DNA of 64,000 nucleotides from Calliopsis andreniformis (lineage: Eukaryota; Arthropoda; Insecta; Hymenoptera; Andrenidae), in the NCBI RefSeq assembly GCF_051401765.1, contig NW_027480429.1, positions 15,318,157-15,382,156 on the forward strand, in the 5' to 3' direction. Both the position numbers and the translations under genes were made by a program. Below, piece by piece: positions 25,916 to 38,074 of this stretch (position 1 is its first letter; every line of letters starts with the position of its first letter). The notes beneath the pieces were generated by a model. The model ran no database searches, was not told where the DNA came from, and saw only the letters and a list, made by a program, of their open reading frames with translations.

Positions 25916-28900
25916 ACGCCAGAAGCATAAAATACAATATAAATTCAACAGTTTTTCCATCGTATAAAACGAATAATTGCAACCAGTATGAAACTGATGG
26001 TCATTCCTACTTTCCGAGCAACCTAGGCTTCACCCTAGGGCGTTGCTCCAACGGATTGAATAGTTAGGGCCTTAGAAGCCAACGCCCGAAGCATAAAATG
26101 CAATAAAAATACAACAGTGTTTCCATCGTATAAAACGAATAATTGCAACCAGTATGAAACTTATGGTCATTTCTACTTTCCGAGCAAGCTAGGCTTCACC
26201 ATAGGGCGTGGCTCCAACACATTGAATAGTTAGGACCTTAGAAGTGAACGCCCGAACCATAAAATGCAAAAAAAATACAACAGTGTTTCCATCATATAAC
26301 AGGAATAATTGCAGCCAGTTTGAAAGTGATGGCCAATTCTACGTTCCGGGCAACCTAGGCTTCTCTCTAGGGCGTTGCTCCACGAGATCGAATAGATAGT
26401 GCCTTAGAAGTCAACGCCAGACGCATAAAATACAACATAAATACAACAGCGTTTCCATCGTATAAAACGAATAATTGCAACCAGTGTGAAAGTTATGGTC
26501 ATTTCCACATTCCGTGTAACCTAGGCTTCACTCTAGGGCGTTGCTCCACCAGATCGAATAGTTAGGTCCTTAGAAGTAAACGCCAGAAGCATAAAATACA
26601 ATATAGATACAACAGCTTTTCCATCGTATAAAAGGATTAATTGCAACCAGTTTGAACGTGATGGTCATTTCTCCCTTCCGTGCAACCTAGGCATCACTCT
26701 AGGGCGTTGCTCCACTAGATCGAACAGCTAGGGCCTTAGAAGTCAACGCCAGAAGCATAAAATACAATATAAATACAACAGTTTTTCCATCGTATAAAAC
26801 GAATAATTGCAACCAGTTTGAACGTGATGGTCATTTCTCCCTTCCGGGCAAGCTAGGCTTCACTCTAGGGCGTTGCTCCACTAGATCGAACAGCTGGGGC
26901 CTTAGAAGTCAACGCCAGAAGCATAAAATACAATATAAATACAACAGTTTTTCCATCGCATAAAACGAATAATTGTAACCAGTGTGAAAGTAATGGTAAT
27001 TTCTATGTTCCGTGCAAGCTGGGCTTCACCCTAGGCCGTTGTTCCATCAGATCGAATAGTTAGGGCCTAAGAAGTGAACGCCAGAAGCATAAAATACGAT
27101 ATAAATACAACAGCTATTCCATCGTATAAAACGAATAATTGTAACCAGTGTGAAAGTAATGGTCATTTCTACGTTCCGGGCAAGCTAGGCTTCACCCTAG
27201 GCCGTTGTTCCACCAGTTCGAATAGTTTGGGCCTAAGAAGTGAACGCCAGAAGCATAAAATGCAATAAAAATACAACAGTTTTTCCATCGTATAACAGGA
27301 TTAATTGCAACCAGTTTGAAAGTGATGGTCATTTCTCCTTTCCGGGCAACCTAGGCTTCACTCTAGGGCGTTGCTCCACTAGACCGAATTGCTAGGGCCT
27401 TAGAGGCCAACGCCAGAAGCATAAAATACAATATAAATTCAACAGTTTTTCCATCGTATAAAACGAATAATTGCAACCAGTATGAAACTGATGGTCATTC
27501 CTACTTTCCGAGCAACCTAGGCTTCACCCTAGGGCGTTGCTCCAACAGATTGAATAGTTAGGGCCTTAGAAGCCAACGCCCGAAGCATAAAATGCAATAA
27601 AAATACAACAGTGTTTCCATCGTATAAAACGAATAATTGCAACCAGTATGAAACTTATGGTCATTTCTACTTTCCGAGCAAGCTAGGCTTCACCATAGGG
27701 CGTGGCTCCAACAGATTGAATAGTTAGGACCTTAGAAGTGAACGCCCGAACCATAAAATGCAAAAAAAATACAACAGTGTTTCCATCATATAACAGGAAT
27801 AATTGCAGCCAGTTTGAAAGTGATGGCCAATTCTACGTTCCGGGCAACCTAGGCTTCTCTCTAGGGCGTTGCTCCACGAGATCGAATAGATAGTGCCTTA
27901 GAAGTCAACGCCAGACGCATAAAATACAACATAAATACAACAGCGTTTCCATCGTATAAAACGAATAATTGCAACCAGTGTGAAAGTTATGGTCATTTCC
28001 ACATTCCGTGTAACCTAGGCTTCACTCTAGGGCGTTGCTCCACCAGATCGAATAGTTAGGTCCTTAGAAGTAAACGCCAGAAGCATAAAATACAATATAG
28101 ATACAACAGCTTTTCCATCGTATAAAAGGATTAATTGCAACCAGTTTGAACGTGATGGTCATTTCTCCCTTCCGTGCAACCTAGGCATCACTCTAGGGCG
28201 TTGCTCCACTAGATCGAACAGCTAGGGCCTTAGAAGTCAACGCCAGAAGCATAAAATACAATATAAATACAACAGTTTTTCCATCGTATAAAACGAATAA
28301 TTGCAACCAGTTTGAACGTGATGGTCATTTCTCCCTTCCGGGCAAGCTAGGCTTCACTCTAGGGCGTTGCTCCACTAGATCGAACAGCTGGGGCCTTAGA
28401 AGTCAACGCCAGAAGCATAAAATACAATATAAATACAACAGTTTTTCCATCGCATAAAACGAATAATTGTAACCAGTGTGAAAGTAATGGTAATTTCTAT
28501 GTTCCGTGCAAGCTGGGCTTCACCCTAGGCCGTTGTTCCATCAGATCGAATAGTTAGGGCCTAAGAAGTGAACGCCAGAAGCATAAAATACGATATAAAT
28601 ACAACAGCTATTCCATCGTATAAAACGAATAATTGTAACCAGTGTGAAAGTAATGGTCATTTCTACGTTCCGGGCAAGCTAGGCTTCACCCTAGGCCGTT
28701 GTTCCACCAGTTCGAATAGTTTGGGCCTAAGAAGTGAACGCCAGAAGCATAAAATGCAATAAAAATACAACAGTTTTTCCATCGTATAACAGGATTAATT
28801 GCAACCAGTTTGAAAGTGATGGTCATTTCTCCTTTCCGGGCAACCTAGGCTTCACTCTAGGGCGTTGCTCCACTAGACCGAATTGCTAGGGCCTTAGAGG

Positions 28901-29780
28901 CCAACGCCAGAAGCATAAAATACAATATAAATTCAACAGTTTTTCCATCGTATAAAACGAATAATTGCAACCAGTATGAAACTGATGGTCATTCCTACTT
29001 TCCGAGCAACCTAGGCTTCACCCTAGGGCGTTGCTCCAACAGATTGAATAGTTAGGGCCTTAGAAGCCAACGCCCGAAGCATAAAATGCAATAAAAATAC
29101 AACAGTGTTTCCATCGTATAAAACGAATAATTGCAACCAGTATGAAACTTATGGTCATTTCTACTTTCCGAGCAAGCTAGGCTTCACCCTAGGGCGTGGC
29201 TCCAACAGATTGAATAGTTAGGACCTTAGAAGTGAACGCCCAAACCATAAAATGCAAAAAAAATACAACAGTGTTTCCATCATATAACAGGAATAATTGC
29301 AACCAGTTTGAAAGTGATGGCCAATTCTACGTTCCGGGCAACCTAGGCTTCTCTCAAGGGCGTTGCTCCACCAGATCGAATAGATAGTGCCTTAGAAGTC
29401 AACACCAGACGCATAAAATACAATATAAATACAACAGCGTTTCCATCGTATAAAACGAATAATTGCAACCAGTGTGAAAGTTATGGTCATTTCCACATTC
29501 CGTGTAACATAGGCTTCACTCTAGGGCGTTGCTCCACCAGATCGAATAGTTAGGTCCTTAGAAGTAAACGCCAGAAGCATAAAATACAATATAGATACAA
29601 CAGCTTTTCCATCGTATAAAAGGATTAATTGCAACCAGTTTGAACGTGATGGTCATTTCTCCCTTCCGGGCAAGCTAGGCATCACTCTAGGGCGTTGCTC
29701 CACTAGATCGAACAGCTAGGGCCTTAGAAGTCAACGCCAGAAGAATAAAATACAATATAAATACAACAGTTTTTCCATCG
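25916..29780 (+). repeat. 1,494-bp (9-monomer) higher-order tandem repeat
   Basis: About 2.6 copies of a nine-monomer unit run from 25,916 with offset 1,494 bp. Marks are CAGCCAGTTTGAAAG (26,313 and 27,807), CTCCACGAGATCGAATAG, GAACAGCTGGGGCC, GGTAATTTCTATGTTCCG and GTTCGAATAGTTTGGGCC (25,557, 27,217 and 28,711). The first two copies are nearly identical. The third diverges past 29,200: CAACCAG in place of CAGCCAG, CTCAAGGGCG, and AACACCAGACGC. Confidence 0.8.
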
Positions 29781-32700
29781 TATAAAACGAATAATTGCAA
29801 CCAGTATGAAACTTATGGTCATTTCTACTTTCCGAGCAACCTAGGCTTCACCCTAGGGCGTTGCTCCAACAGATTGAATAGTTAGGGCCTAAGAAGTCAA
29901 CGCCAGAGGCATAAAATACAATATAAATACAACAGTTTTTCCATCGTATAAAACGAATAATTGCAACCAGTATGAAACTTATGGTCATTTCTACGTTCCG
30001 AACAACCTAGGCTTCACCCTAGGGCGGTGCTCCAACGGATAGAATAGTTAGGGCCTTAGAAGTCAACGCCCGAAATATAAAATGCAAAAAAAATACAACA
30101 GTGTTTCCATCATATAACAGGAATATTTGCAACCAGTTTGAAAGTGATGGCCAATTCTACGTTCCGGGCAACCTAGATTTCACTCCAGGGCGTTGCTCCA
30201 CCAGACCCAATAATTACGGCCTAAGAAGTCAACGCCAGAAGCATAAAATACGATATAAATACAACAGCTTTTCCATCGTATAAAGCGAATAATTGCAACC
30301 AGTGTGAAAGTAATGGTCATTTCTACGTCCCGAGGACCCTAGGCGTCACTCTAGGGCGTTGCTCCACCACATCTAATAGCTACGGCCTTAGTAGTCAACG
30401 CCAGAGGCATAAAGTACAATATAAATACAACAGCGTTTCCATCGTATAAAACGAATAATTGCAACCAGTGTGAAAGTTATGGTCATTTCTACATTCCGAG
30501 CAACCTAGGATCCACTCTAGGGCGTTGCTCCACAAGATCGAATAGTTAGGTCCTTAGAAGTAAACGCCAGAAGCATAAAATACGATATAAATACAACAGC
30601 GTTTGCATCGTATAAAACGAATAATTGCAACCAGTGTGAAAGTTATGGTCATTTCTACATTCCGAGCAACCTAGGATTCACTCTAGGGCGTTGCTCCACC
30701 AGATCGAATAGTTAGGTCCTTAGAAGCATACGCCAGAAGCATATAATACAATATAGATACAACAGCTTTTCCATCGTATAAAAGGATTAATTGCAACTAG
30801 TTTGAACGTGATGGTCATTTCTCCCTTCCGGGCAACCTAGGCTTCACTCTAGGGCGTTGCTCCACTAGATCGAACAGCTAGGGCCTTGGAAGTCAACGCC
30901 AGAGGCATAAAATACAATATAAATACAACAGCTTTTCCATCGTATAAAACGAATAATTGCAACCAGTGTGAAAGTGATGGCGAATTCTACCTTCCGGGCA
31001 TTCTAGGCTTCACTATAGGGCGTTGCTCCACCAGATCGAATAGTTAGTGCCTTAGAAGTCAACGCCAGAAGCATAAAATACGATATAAATGCAACAGCTT
31101 TTCCATCGTATATAACGAACAATTGCAACCAGTGTGAAAGTAATGGTCATTTCTACGTCCCGAGCACCCTAGGCGTCACTGTAGGGCGTTGCTCCACCAC
31201 ATCTAATAGCTACGGCCTTAGAAGTCAACGCCAGAGGCATAAAGTACAATATAAATACAACAGCGTTTCCATCGTATAAAACGAATAATTGCAACCAGTG
31301 TGAAAGTTATGTTCATTTCTACATTCCGAGCAAGCTAGGATCCACTCTAAGGCGTTGCTCCACCAGATAGAATATTTAGGTCCTTAGAAGTAAACGCCAG
31401 AAGCATAAAATACAATATAAATACAACAGTTTTTACATCGTATAAAACGAATAATTGCAACCAGTTTGAAAGTGATGGCCAATTCTACCTTCCGGGCAAC
31501 CTAGGCTCCACTCTAGGGCTTTGCTCCACCAGATCGAATAGTTAGTGCCTTAGAAGTGAACACGAGAAGCATGAAATACAATATGAATAAAACAGTTTTT
31601 CCATCGCATAAAACGAATAATTGCAACCAGTATGAAACTTATGGTCAATTCTACTTTCCGAGCAACCTAGGCTTCACCCTAGGGCGTTGCTCCAACGGAT
31701 TGAATAGTTAGGGCCTTAGCAGTCAACGCCCGAAATATAAAATGCAAAAAAAATACAACAGTGTTTCCATCATATAACAGCAATAATTGCAACCAGTTTG
31801 AAAGTGATGGCCAATTCTACGTTCCGGGCAACCTAGGTTTCACTCCAGGGCGTTGCTCCACCAGACCGAATAGTTACGGCCGAAGAAGTCAACGCGAGAA
31901 GCATAAAATACGATATAAATACAACAGCTTTTCCATCGTATAAAACGAATAATTGCAACCAGTGTGAAAGTAATGGTCATTTCTACGCTCCGAGCACCCT
32001 AGGCGTCTCTCTAGGGCGTTGCTCCACCACATCTAATAGCTACGGCCTTAGAAGTCAACGCCAGAGGCATAAAATACAATATAAATACTACAGCTTTTCC
32101 ATCGTATAAAGCGAATAATTGCAACCAGTATGAAACTTATGGTCATTTCTACTTTCCGAGCAACCTAGGCTTCACCCTAGGGCGTTGCTCCAACAGATTG
32201 AATAGTTAGGGCCTTAGAAGTCTACGGCCGAACCATAAAATGCAAAAAAAATACAACAGTATTTCCATCATATAACAGGAATAATTTCGACCAGTTTGAA
32301 AGTGATGGCCAATTCTACGTTCCGGGTAACCTAGGCTTCACTCTAGGGCGTTGCTCCACCAGATCGAATAGTTAGTGCCTTAGAAGTCAACGCCAGAAGC
32401 ATAAAATACAATATAAATACAACAGTTTTTCCATCGTATGGAACAAATAATTGCAACCAGTATGAAACATATGGTCATTTCTACTTTCCGAGCAACCTAG
32501 GCTTCACCCTAGGGCGTTGCTCCAACGGATTGAATAGTTAGGGCCTTAGAAGTCAAGGCCCGAACCATAAAATGCAAAAAAAATACAACAGTGTTTCCAT
32601 CATATAACAGGAATAATTGCAACCAGTTTGAAAGTGATGGCCAATTCTACTTTCCGGGCAACCTAGATTTCACTCCAGGGCGTTGCTCCACCAGACCGAA

Positions 32701-34180
32701 TAGTTACGGCTTAAGAAGTCAACGCCAGAAGCATAAAATACGATATAAATACAACAGCTTTTCCATCGTATAAAACGAATAATTGCAACCAGTGTGAAAG
32801 TAATGGTCATTTCTACGTTCCGAGCACCCTAGCCGTCACTCTAGGGCGTTGCTCCACCAGATCGAATAGTTAGGTCCTTAGAAGTAAACGCCAGAAGCAT
32901 AAAATACAATATAGATACAACAGCATTTCCATCGTATAAAAGGATTAATTGCAACCAGTATGAACGTGATGGTCATTTCTCCCTTCCGGGCAACCTAGGC
33001 TTCACTCTAGGGCGTTGCTCCACTAGATCGAACAGCTAGGGCCTTAGAAGTCAACGCCAGAGGCATAGAATACAATATAAATACAACAGCTTCTCCATCG
33101 TATAAAACGAATAATTGCAACCAGTATGAAACTTATGGTCATTTCTACTTTACGAGCAACCTAAGCTTCACCCTAGGGCGTTGCTCCAACGGATTGAATA
33201 GTTAGGGCCTTGGAAGTCAACGCCCGAAATATAAAATGCAAAAAAAATACAACAGTGTTTCCATCATATAACAGGAATAATTGCAACCAGTTTGAAAGTG
33301 ATGGCCAATTCTGCGTTCCGAGCACCCTAGGCGTCTCTCTAGGGCGTTGCTCCACCACATCTAATAGCTACGGCCTTAGAAGTCAACGCCAGAGGCAGAA
33401 AATACAATATAAATACAACAGCTTTTCCATCGTATAAAACGAATAATTCCAACCAGTATGAAACTTATGGTCATTTCTACTTTCCGAGCAACCTAGGCTT
33501 CACCCTAGGGCGTTGCTCCAACGGATTGAATAGTTAGGGCCTTAGAAGTCAACGCCCGAACCATAAAATGCAAAAAAAATACAACAGTGTTTCGTTCATA
33601 TAACAGGAATAATTGCAACCAGTTTGAAAGTGATGGCCAATTCTACGTTCCGGGCAACCTAGGTTTCACTCCAGGGCGTTGCTCCACCAGACCGAATAGT
33701 TAAGTCCTTAGAAGTAAACGCCAGAAGCATTAAATACGATATAAATACAACAGCTTTTCCATCGTATAAAAGGAATACTTGCAAACAGTGTGAAAGTAGT
33801 GGTCATTTCTACGTTCCGGGCAAGCTAGGCTTCACCCTAGGCCGTTGTTCCACCAGATCGAATAGTTAGGGCCTAAGAAGTGAACGCCAGAAGCATAAAA
33901 TGCAATAAAAATACAACAGTTTTTCCATCGTATAACAGGATTAATTGCAACCAGTTTGAAAGTGATGGTCATTTCTCCTTTCCGGGCAACCTAGGCTTCA
34001 CTCTAGGGCGTTGCTCCACTAGATCGAATTGCTAGGGCCTTAGAAGTCAACGCCAGAAGCATAAAATACAATATAAATACAACAGTTTTTCCATCGTATA
34101 AAACGAATAATTGCAACCAGTATGAAACTGATGGTCATTTCTACTTTCCGAGCAACCTAGGCCTCACCCTAGGGCGTTGC
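29781..34180 (+). repeat. Right part of domain A, less regular
   Basis: About 26 monomers with A-type marks but no long exact duplication that I could see. Eight-A monomers lie near 30,085, 31,743, 32,247, 32,571, 33,238 and 33,570. Shorter pieces recur: TCCGAGCACCCTAGGCGTCT with CACCACATCTAATAGCTACG, and GGATCCACTCTA. One monomer near 33,690-33,890 (GACCGAATAGTTAAGTCC, GAAGCATTAAATACG, GGAATACTTGCAAAC) is the best match for a tract later found inside domain B at 38,305-38,540. Confidence 0.7.
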
Positions 34181-34367
34181 TCCACCAGATCGAATAGTTA
34201 GGGCCTTAGAAGTCAACGTCAGAAGCATAAAATACAATAAAACTACAACAGTTATTCCATCGTATAACAGGAATAACTGCAACCAGTGTGAAAGTAATGG
34301 TCATTTCTACGTTCCGGCAACCTAGTCTTCACTCTAGGGCGTTGCCCCACCACATCGAATAGCTACA

Positions 34368-36030
34368 GCCTTAGAAGTCAACGCCAGAAGCATAAAATAC
34401 AATATAAATACAACCGTTTTTCCATTGTATAAAACGAATAATCGCAACCAGTGTGAAAGTTATGGTCATTTCTACGTTCCGGGCAACATAGGCTTCACTC
34501 TTGGACGATGCCCCACCAGATCGGTAAGCTAGGACCTTAGAAGTCGAAGCCAGAAGCGGAAAATACAATAAAAATGCAACAGTTTTTCCAACGTATAAAA
34601 CGAAAAATTGTAGCCAGTGTGAATGTTATGGTCATTTCTACGTTCCGGGCAACCTAGGCTTCACTCTAGGGCGTTGCTCCACCAGATCGAATAGCTAGGG
34701 ACTTAGAATTCAACGCTAAAAGCATAAAGTACAATAAAGATGCAGCAGTTTTTCCATCGTATAACAGGAATGATTGCAACCAGTGTGAAGGTAACGGTCT
34801 GTCCTACGTTCCGGGCAACCTAGGCCTCACTCCAGGGCGCTGCTAAACCAGATCGAATAGATAGGACCTTAGAAGTGAACGCCCGAAGCATAAAGTACAA
34901 AATAAATATAACAGTTTTTCCATCGTATAAAATGAATAATTGCAAACAGTGTGAAACTAATGATCATTTCTACGTTCCGGGCAACCTAGGCTTCACTGTA
35001 GGGCGTTGCACCACCAGATCGAATAGTTAGGGCCTTAGAAGTCAACGCCAGAAGCATAAAAGACAATATAAATACAACAACTTTTCCATCGTATAACAGG
35101 AATAATAGCAACCAGTGTGAAAGTTATGGTCATTTCTACGTTCCAGGCAACCTAGGCTTCACTCTAGGGCGTTGCTCCACCAGATCGAATAGTTAGGGCC
35201 TTAGAAGTCAACGCCCGAAACATAAAATGCAATAAAACTGCAACAGTTTTTCCATCGCATAACAGGAATAATTCCAACCAGTTTGAAAGTGATGGTCATT
35301 TCTACGTTCCGGGCAACCTAGGTTTCACTCCAGGGCGTTGCTATACCAGATCGAATAGATAGGACCTTAGAAGTCAACGCCCGAAGCATAAAGTACATAA
35401 TAAATAGAACAGATTTTCCATTGTATAAAACGAATAATAGCAACCAGTGTGAAAGTTATGGTCATTTCTACGTTCCGGGCAACCTAGGCGTCAGTCTAGG
35501 GTGTTGCTCCACCACATCGAATAGCTACGGCCTTAGAAGTCAACGCCAGAAGCATAAAATACAATATAAATACAACAGCATTTCCATCGTATAAAATGAA
35601 TAATTGCAAACAGTGTGAAAGTAATGGTCATTTCTACCTTCCGGGAAACCTGGCCTTCACCCTAGGGCGTGCTTCCACCAGGTCGAATAGTTACGGCCTT
35701 AGAACTCAACGCCAGAAGCATAAAATACAATATAAATATAACAACTCTTCCATCGTATAGAACGAATAATAGCAACCAGTGTGAAAGTTATGGTCATTTC
35801 TACGTTCCGGGCAACCTACGCTTCACTCTAGGGCGTTGCTCCACCAGATCGAATAGTTAGGGACTAAGAAGTGAACGCCCGTAGCATGAAATGCGCTAAA
35901 TATACAAGAGTTTTTCCATCGTATAACAGGAATAATTGCAACCAGTGTGAAAGTGATGGTCATTTCTACGTTCCGGGCGACCTAGTCTTCAGTCTGGGGC
36001 GTTCTTCCACCAGATCGAGTAGTTAGGGCC
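34368..36030 (+). repeat. Core beta, copy 1
   Basis: Ten monomers containing, in order, GATGCCCCACCAGATCG (34,507), GTCGAAGCCAGAAGCGG, the GCTAAAAGCATAAAGTAC monomer, GTTGCTATACCAGATCG, GCTTCCACCAGGTCGAATAG (35,671) and GCATGAAATGCGCTAAATAT (35,885). Its last ~520 bp recur at about 36,650-37,170 (offset 1,161 bp). Related copies start near 41,003, 47,930 and 52,122. This copy has GATCGGTAAGC near 34,520 where the others read GATCGAATAGC. Confidence 0.75.
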
Positions 36031-36649
36031 TAAGAAGACAACGCCAGAAGCATAAAATACAATATAAATATAACAGTTTTTCCATCGTATAAAACGAATA
36101 ATAGCAACCAGTGAGACAGTTATGGTCATTTCTACGTTCCGGGCAACCTAGGCGTGACTCTAGGGCGTTGCTCCACCACAGCGAATAGCTACGGCCTTAG
36201 AAGTCGACGCCAGAAGCATAAAATACAATATAAATACAACAGTTTTTCCATCGCATAACAGGAATAATTCCAACCAGTTTGAAAGTGATGGTCATTTCTA
36301 CGTTCCGGGCAACCTAGGCTTCACTCTAGGGCGTTGCTACACCAGATCGAATAGTTAGGGCCTTAGAAGTCAACGCCCGAAGCATAAAATGCAATAAAAC
36401 TACAACAGTTTTTCCATCGCATAACAGGAACAATTCCAACCAGTTTGAAAGTGATGGTCATTTCTACGTTCCGCGCAACCAAGGCTTCACTCTAGGGCGT
36501 TGTTACACCAGATCGAATAGCTAGGGACTTAGAATTCAACGCTAAAAGCATAAAATACAATAAAGATGCAACAGTTTTTCCATCGTATAACAGGAATAAT
36601 TGCAACCGGTGTTAAGGTAACGGTCTGTCCTACGTTCCGGGCAACCTAG

Positions 36650-37180
36650 GCGTCACTCTAGGGCGTTGCTCCACCACATCGAATAGCTACGGCCTTAGAA
36701 GTCAACGCCAGAAGCATAAAATACAATATAAATACAACAGCATTTCCATCGTATAAAATGAATAATTGCAAACAGTGTGAAAGTAATGGTCATTTCTACC
36801 TTCCGGGAAACCTGGCCTTCACCCTAGGGCCTGCTTCCACCAGGTCGAATAGTTACGGCCTTAGAACTCAACGCCAGAAGCATAAAATACAATATAAATA
36901 TAACAACTCTTCCATCGTATAGAACGAATAATAGCAACCAGTGTGAAAGTTATGGTCATTTCTACGTTCCGGGCAACCTACGCTTCACTCTAGGGCGTTG
37001 CTCCACCAGATCGAATAGTTAGGGACTAAGAAGTGAACGCCCGTAGCATGAAATGCGCTAAATATACAAGAGTTTTTCCATTGTATAACAGGAATAATTG
37101 CAACCAGTGTGAAAGTGATGGTCATTTCTACGTTCCGGGCGACCTAGTCTTCAGTCTGGGGCGTTGTTCCACCAGATCGA
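36650..37180 (+). repeat. Partial second copy of core beta 3' part
   Basis: It follows 35,489-36,019 at an offset of 1,161 bp (seven monomers less 1 bp), with the same CACATCGAATAGCTACGG, GCTTCCACCAGGTCG and GCGCTAAATATACAAGAG marks. A base change, CTAGGGCCTGCTTCC in place of CTAGGGCGTGCTTCC, is shared with the copies at about 42,300 and 48,770 but not with those at 35,660 and 53,250. This suggests which copies are closest relatives. Confidence 0.7.
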
Positions 37181-37189
37181 ATAGCTAGG

Positions 37190-37351
37190 GCCTTAGAAGT
37201 CAACGACAGAAGCATAAAATACAATATAAATACAACAGCTTTTCCATCGGATATAATGTATATTTGCAGTGTGAATGTAATTGTCATTTCTACGTTCCAG
37301 GCAACCCAGGCATCACTCTAGGGCGTTGCTCCACGAGATCAAATAGTTACG
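37190..37351 (+). repeat. Short (162-bp) private monomer
   Basis: The unit runs from GCCTTAGAAG at 37,190 to the next start at 37,352, 162 bp. The usual stretch between CATCG and AGTGTG is four bases shorter and reads GATATAATGTATATTTGC, where the consensus has TATAAAACGAATAATTGCAACC. I saw this variant only once in the window, so it has not been spread by the duplications around it. Confidence 0.8.
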
Positions 37352-38074
37352 GACTTAGAATTCAACGCCAGAAGCATAAAATACAATATAAATACAACCG
37401 TTTTTCCATTGTATAAAACGAATAATTGCAACCAGTGTGAAAGTTATGGTCATTTCTACGTCCCGGGCAACCTAGGCCTCACTCTAGGGAGTTGCTCCAC
37501 CAGATTGAATAGTTAGGGCCTTAGAAGTCAACGCCAGGAGCATAAAATACAATAAAAATACAACAGTTTTTCCATCGTATAACAGGAATGATTGCAACCA
37601 GTGTGAATGTAATGGTCATTTCTACGTTCCGGGCAACCTACGTTTCACTCTATGGCGTTGCTCCACCAGATCGAATAGTTAGGGCCTAAGAATTCAACGC
37701 CAGGAGCATAAAATACGATATGAATACAACAGCTTTTCCATCGTATAAAACGAGTAATTGCAACCAGTGTGAAAGTTATGGTCATTTCTACGTTCTGGGC
37801 AACCTAGGCTTCACCATAGGGCGTTGCTCTACCAGATCGAATAGTCAGGGCCTTAGAAGTCAACGCCCGAAGCATAAAGTACAAAATAAATAGAACAGAT
37901 TTTCCATTGTATATAACGAATAATTGCTACCAGTGTGAAAGTTATGGTCATTTTTACTTTCCTGGCAGCCTAGGTTTCACCCTAGGGTGTTGCTCCAACA
38001 GATTGAATAGTTGAGGCCTTAGAAGTCAACGCCCGAATCATAAAATGCAATAAAAATACAACAGCTTTTCCATC

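Larger units (their letters stand above)
1495..34180 (+). repeat. Type A satellite domain
   Basis: About 197 monomers. Diagnostic variants are an eight- or nine-base A run (ATGCAAAAAAAATACAACAG, about 41 copies by eye between 1,690 and 33,580), TTTGAAAGTGATGGCCAATT, CTACTTTCCGAGCAACC and CCAACAGATTGAATAG. The eight-A monomers lie at irregular whole-monomer spacings, so no single higher-order period covers the domain. It is instead a patchwork of duplicated multi-monomer blocks, listed separately. The change to type B is sharp: at about 34,140-34,170 the sequence is still A-like (CTACTTTCCGAGCAACC), and from about 34,180 it matches the B segment starting near 40,310. Confidence 0.85.
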
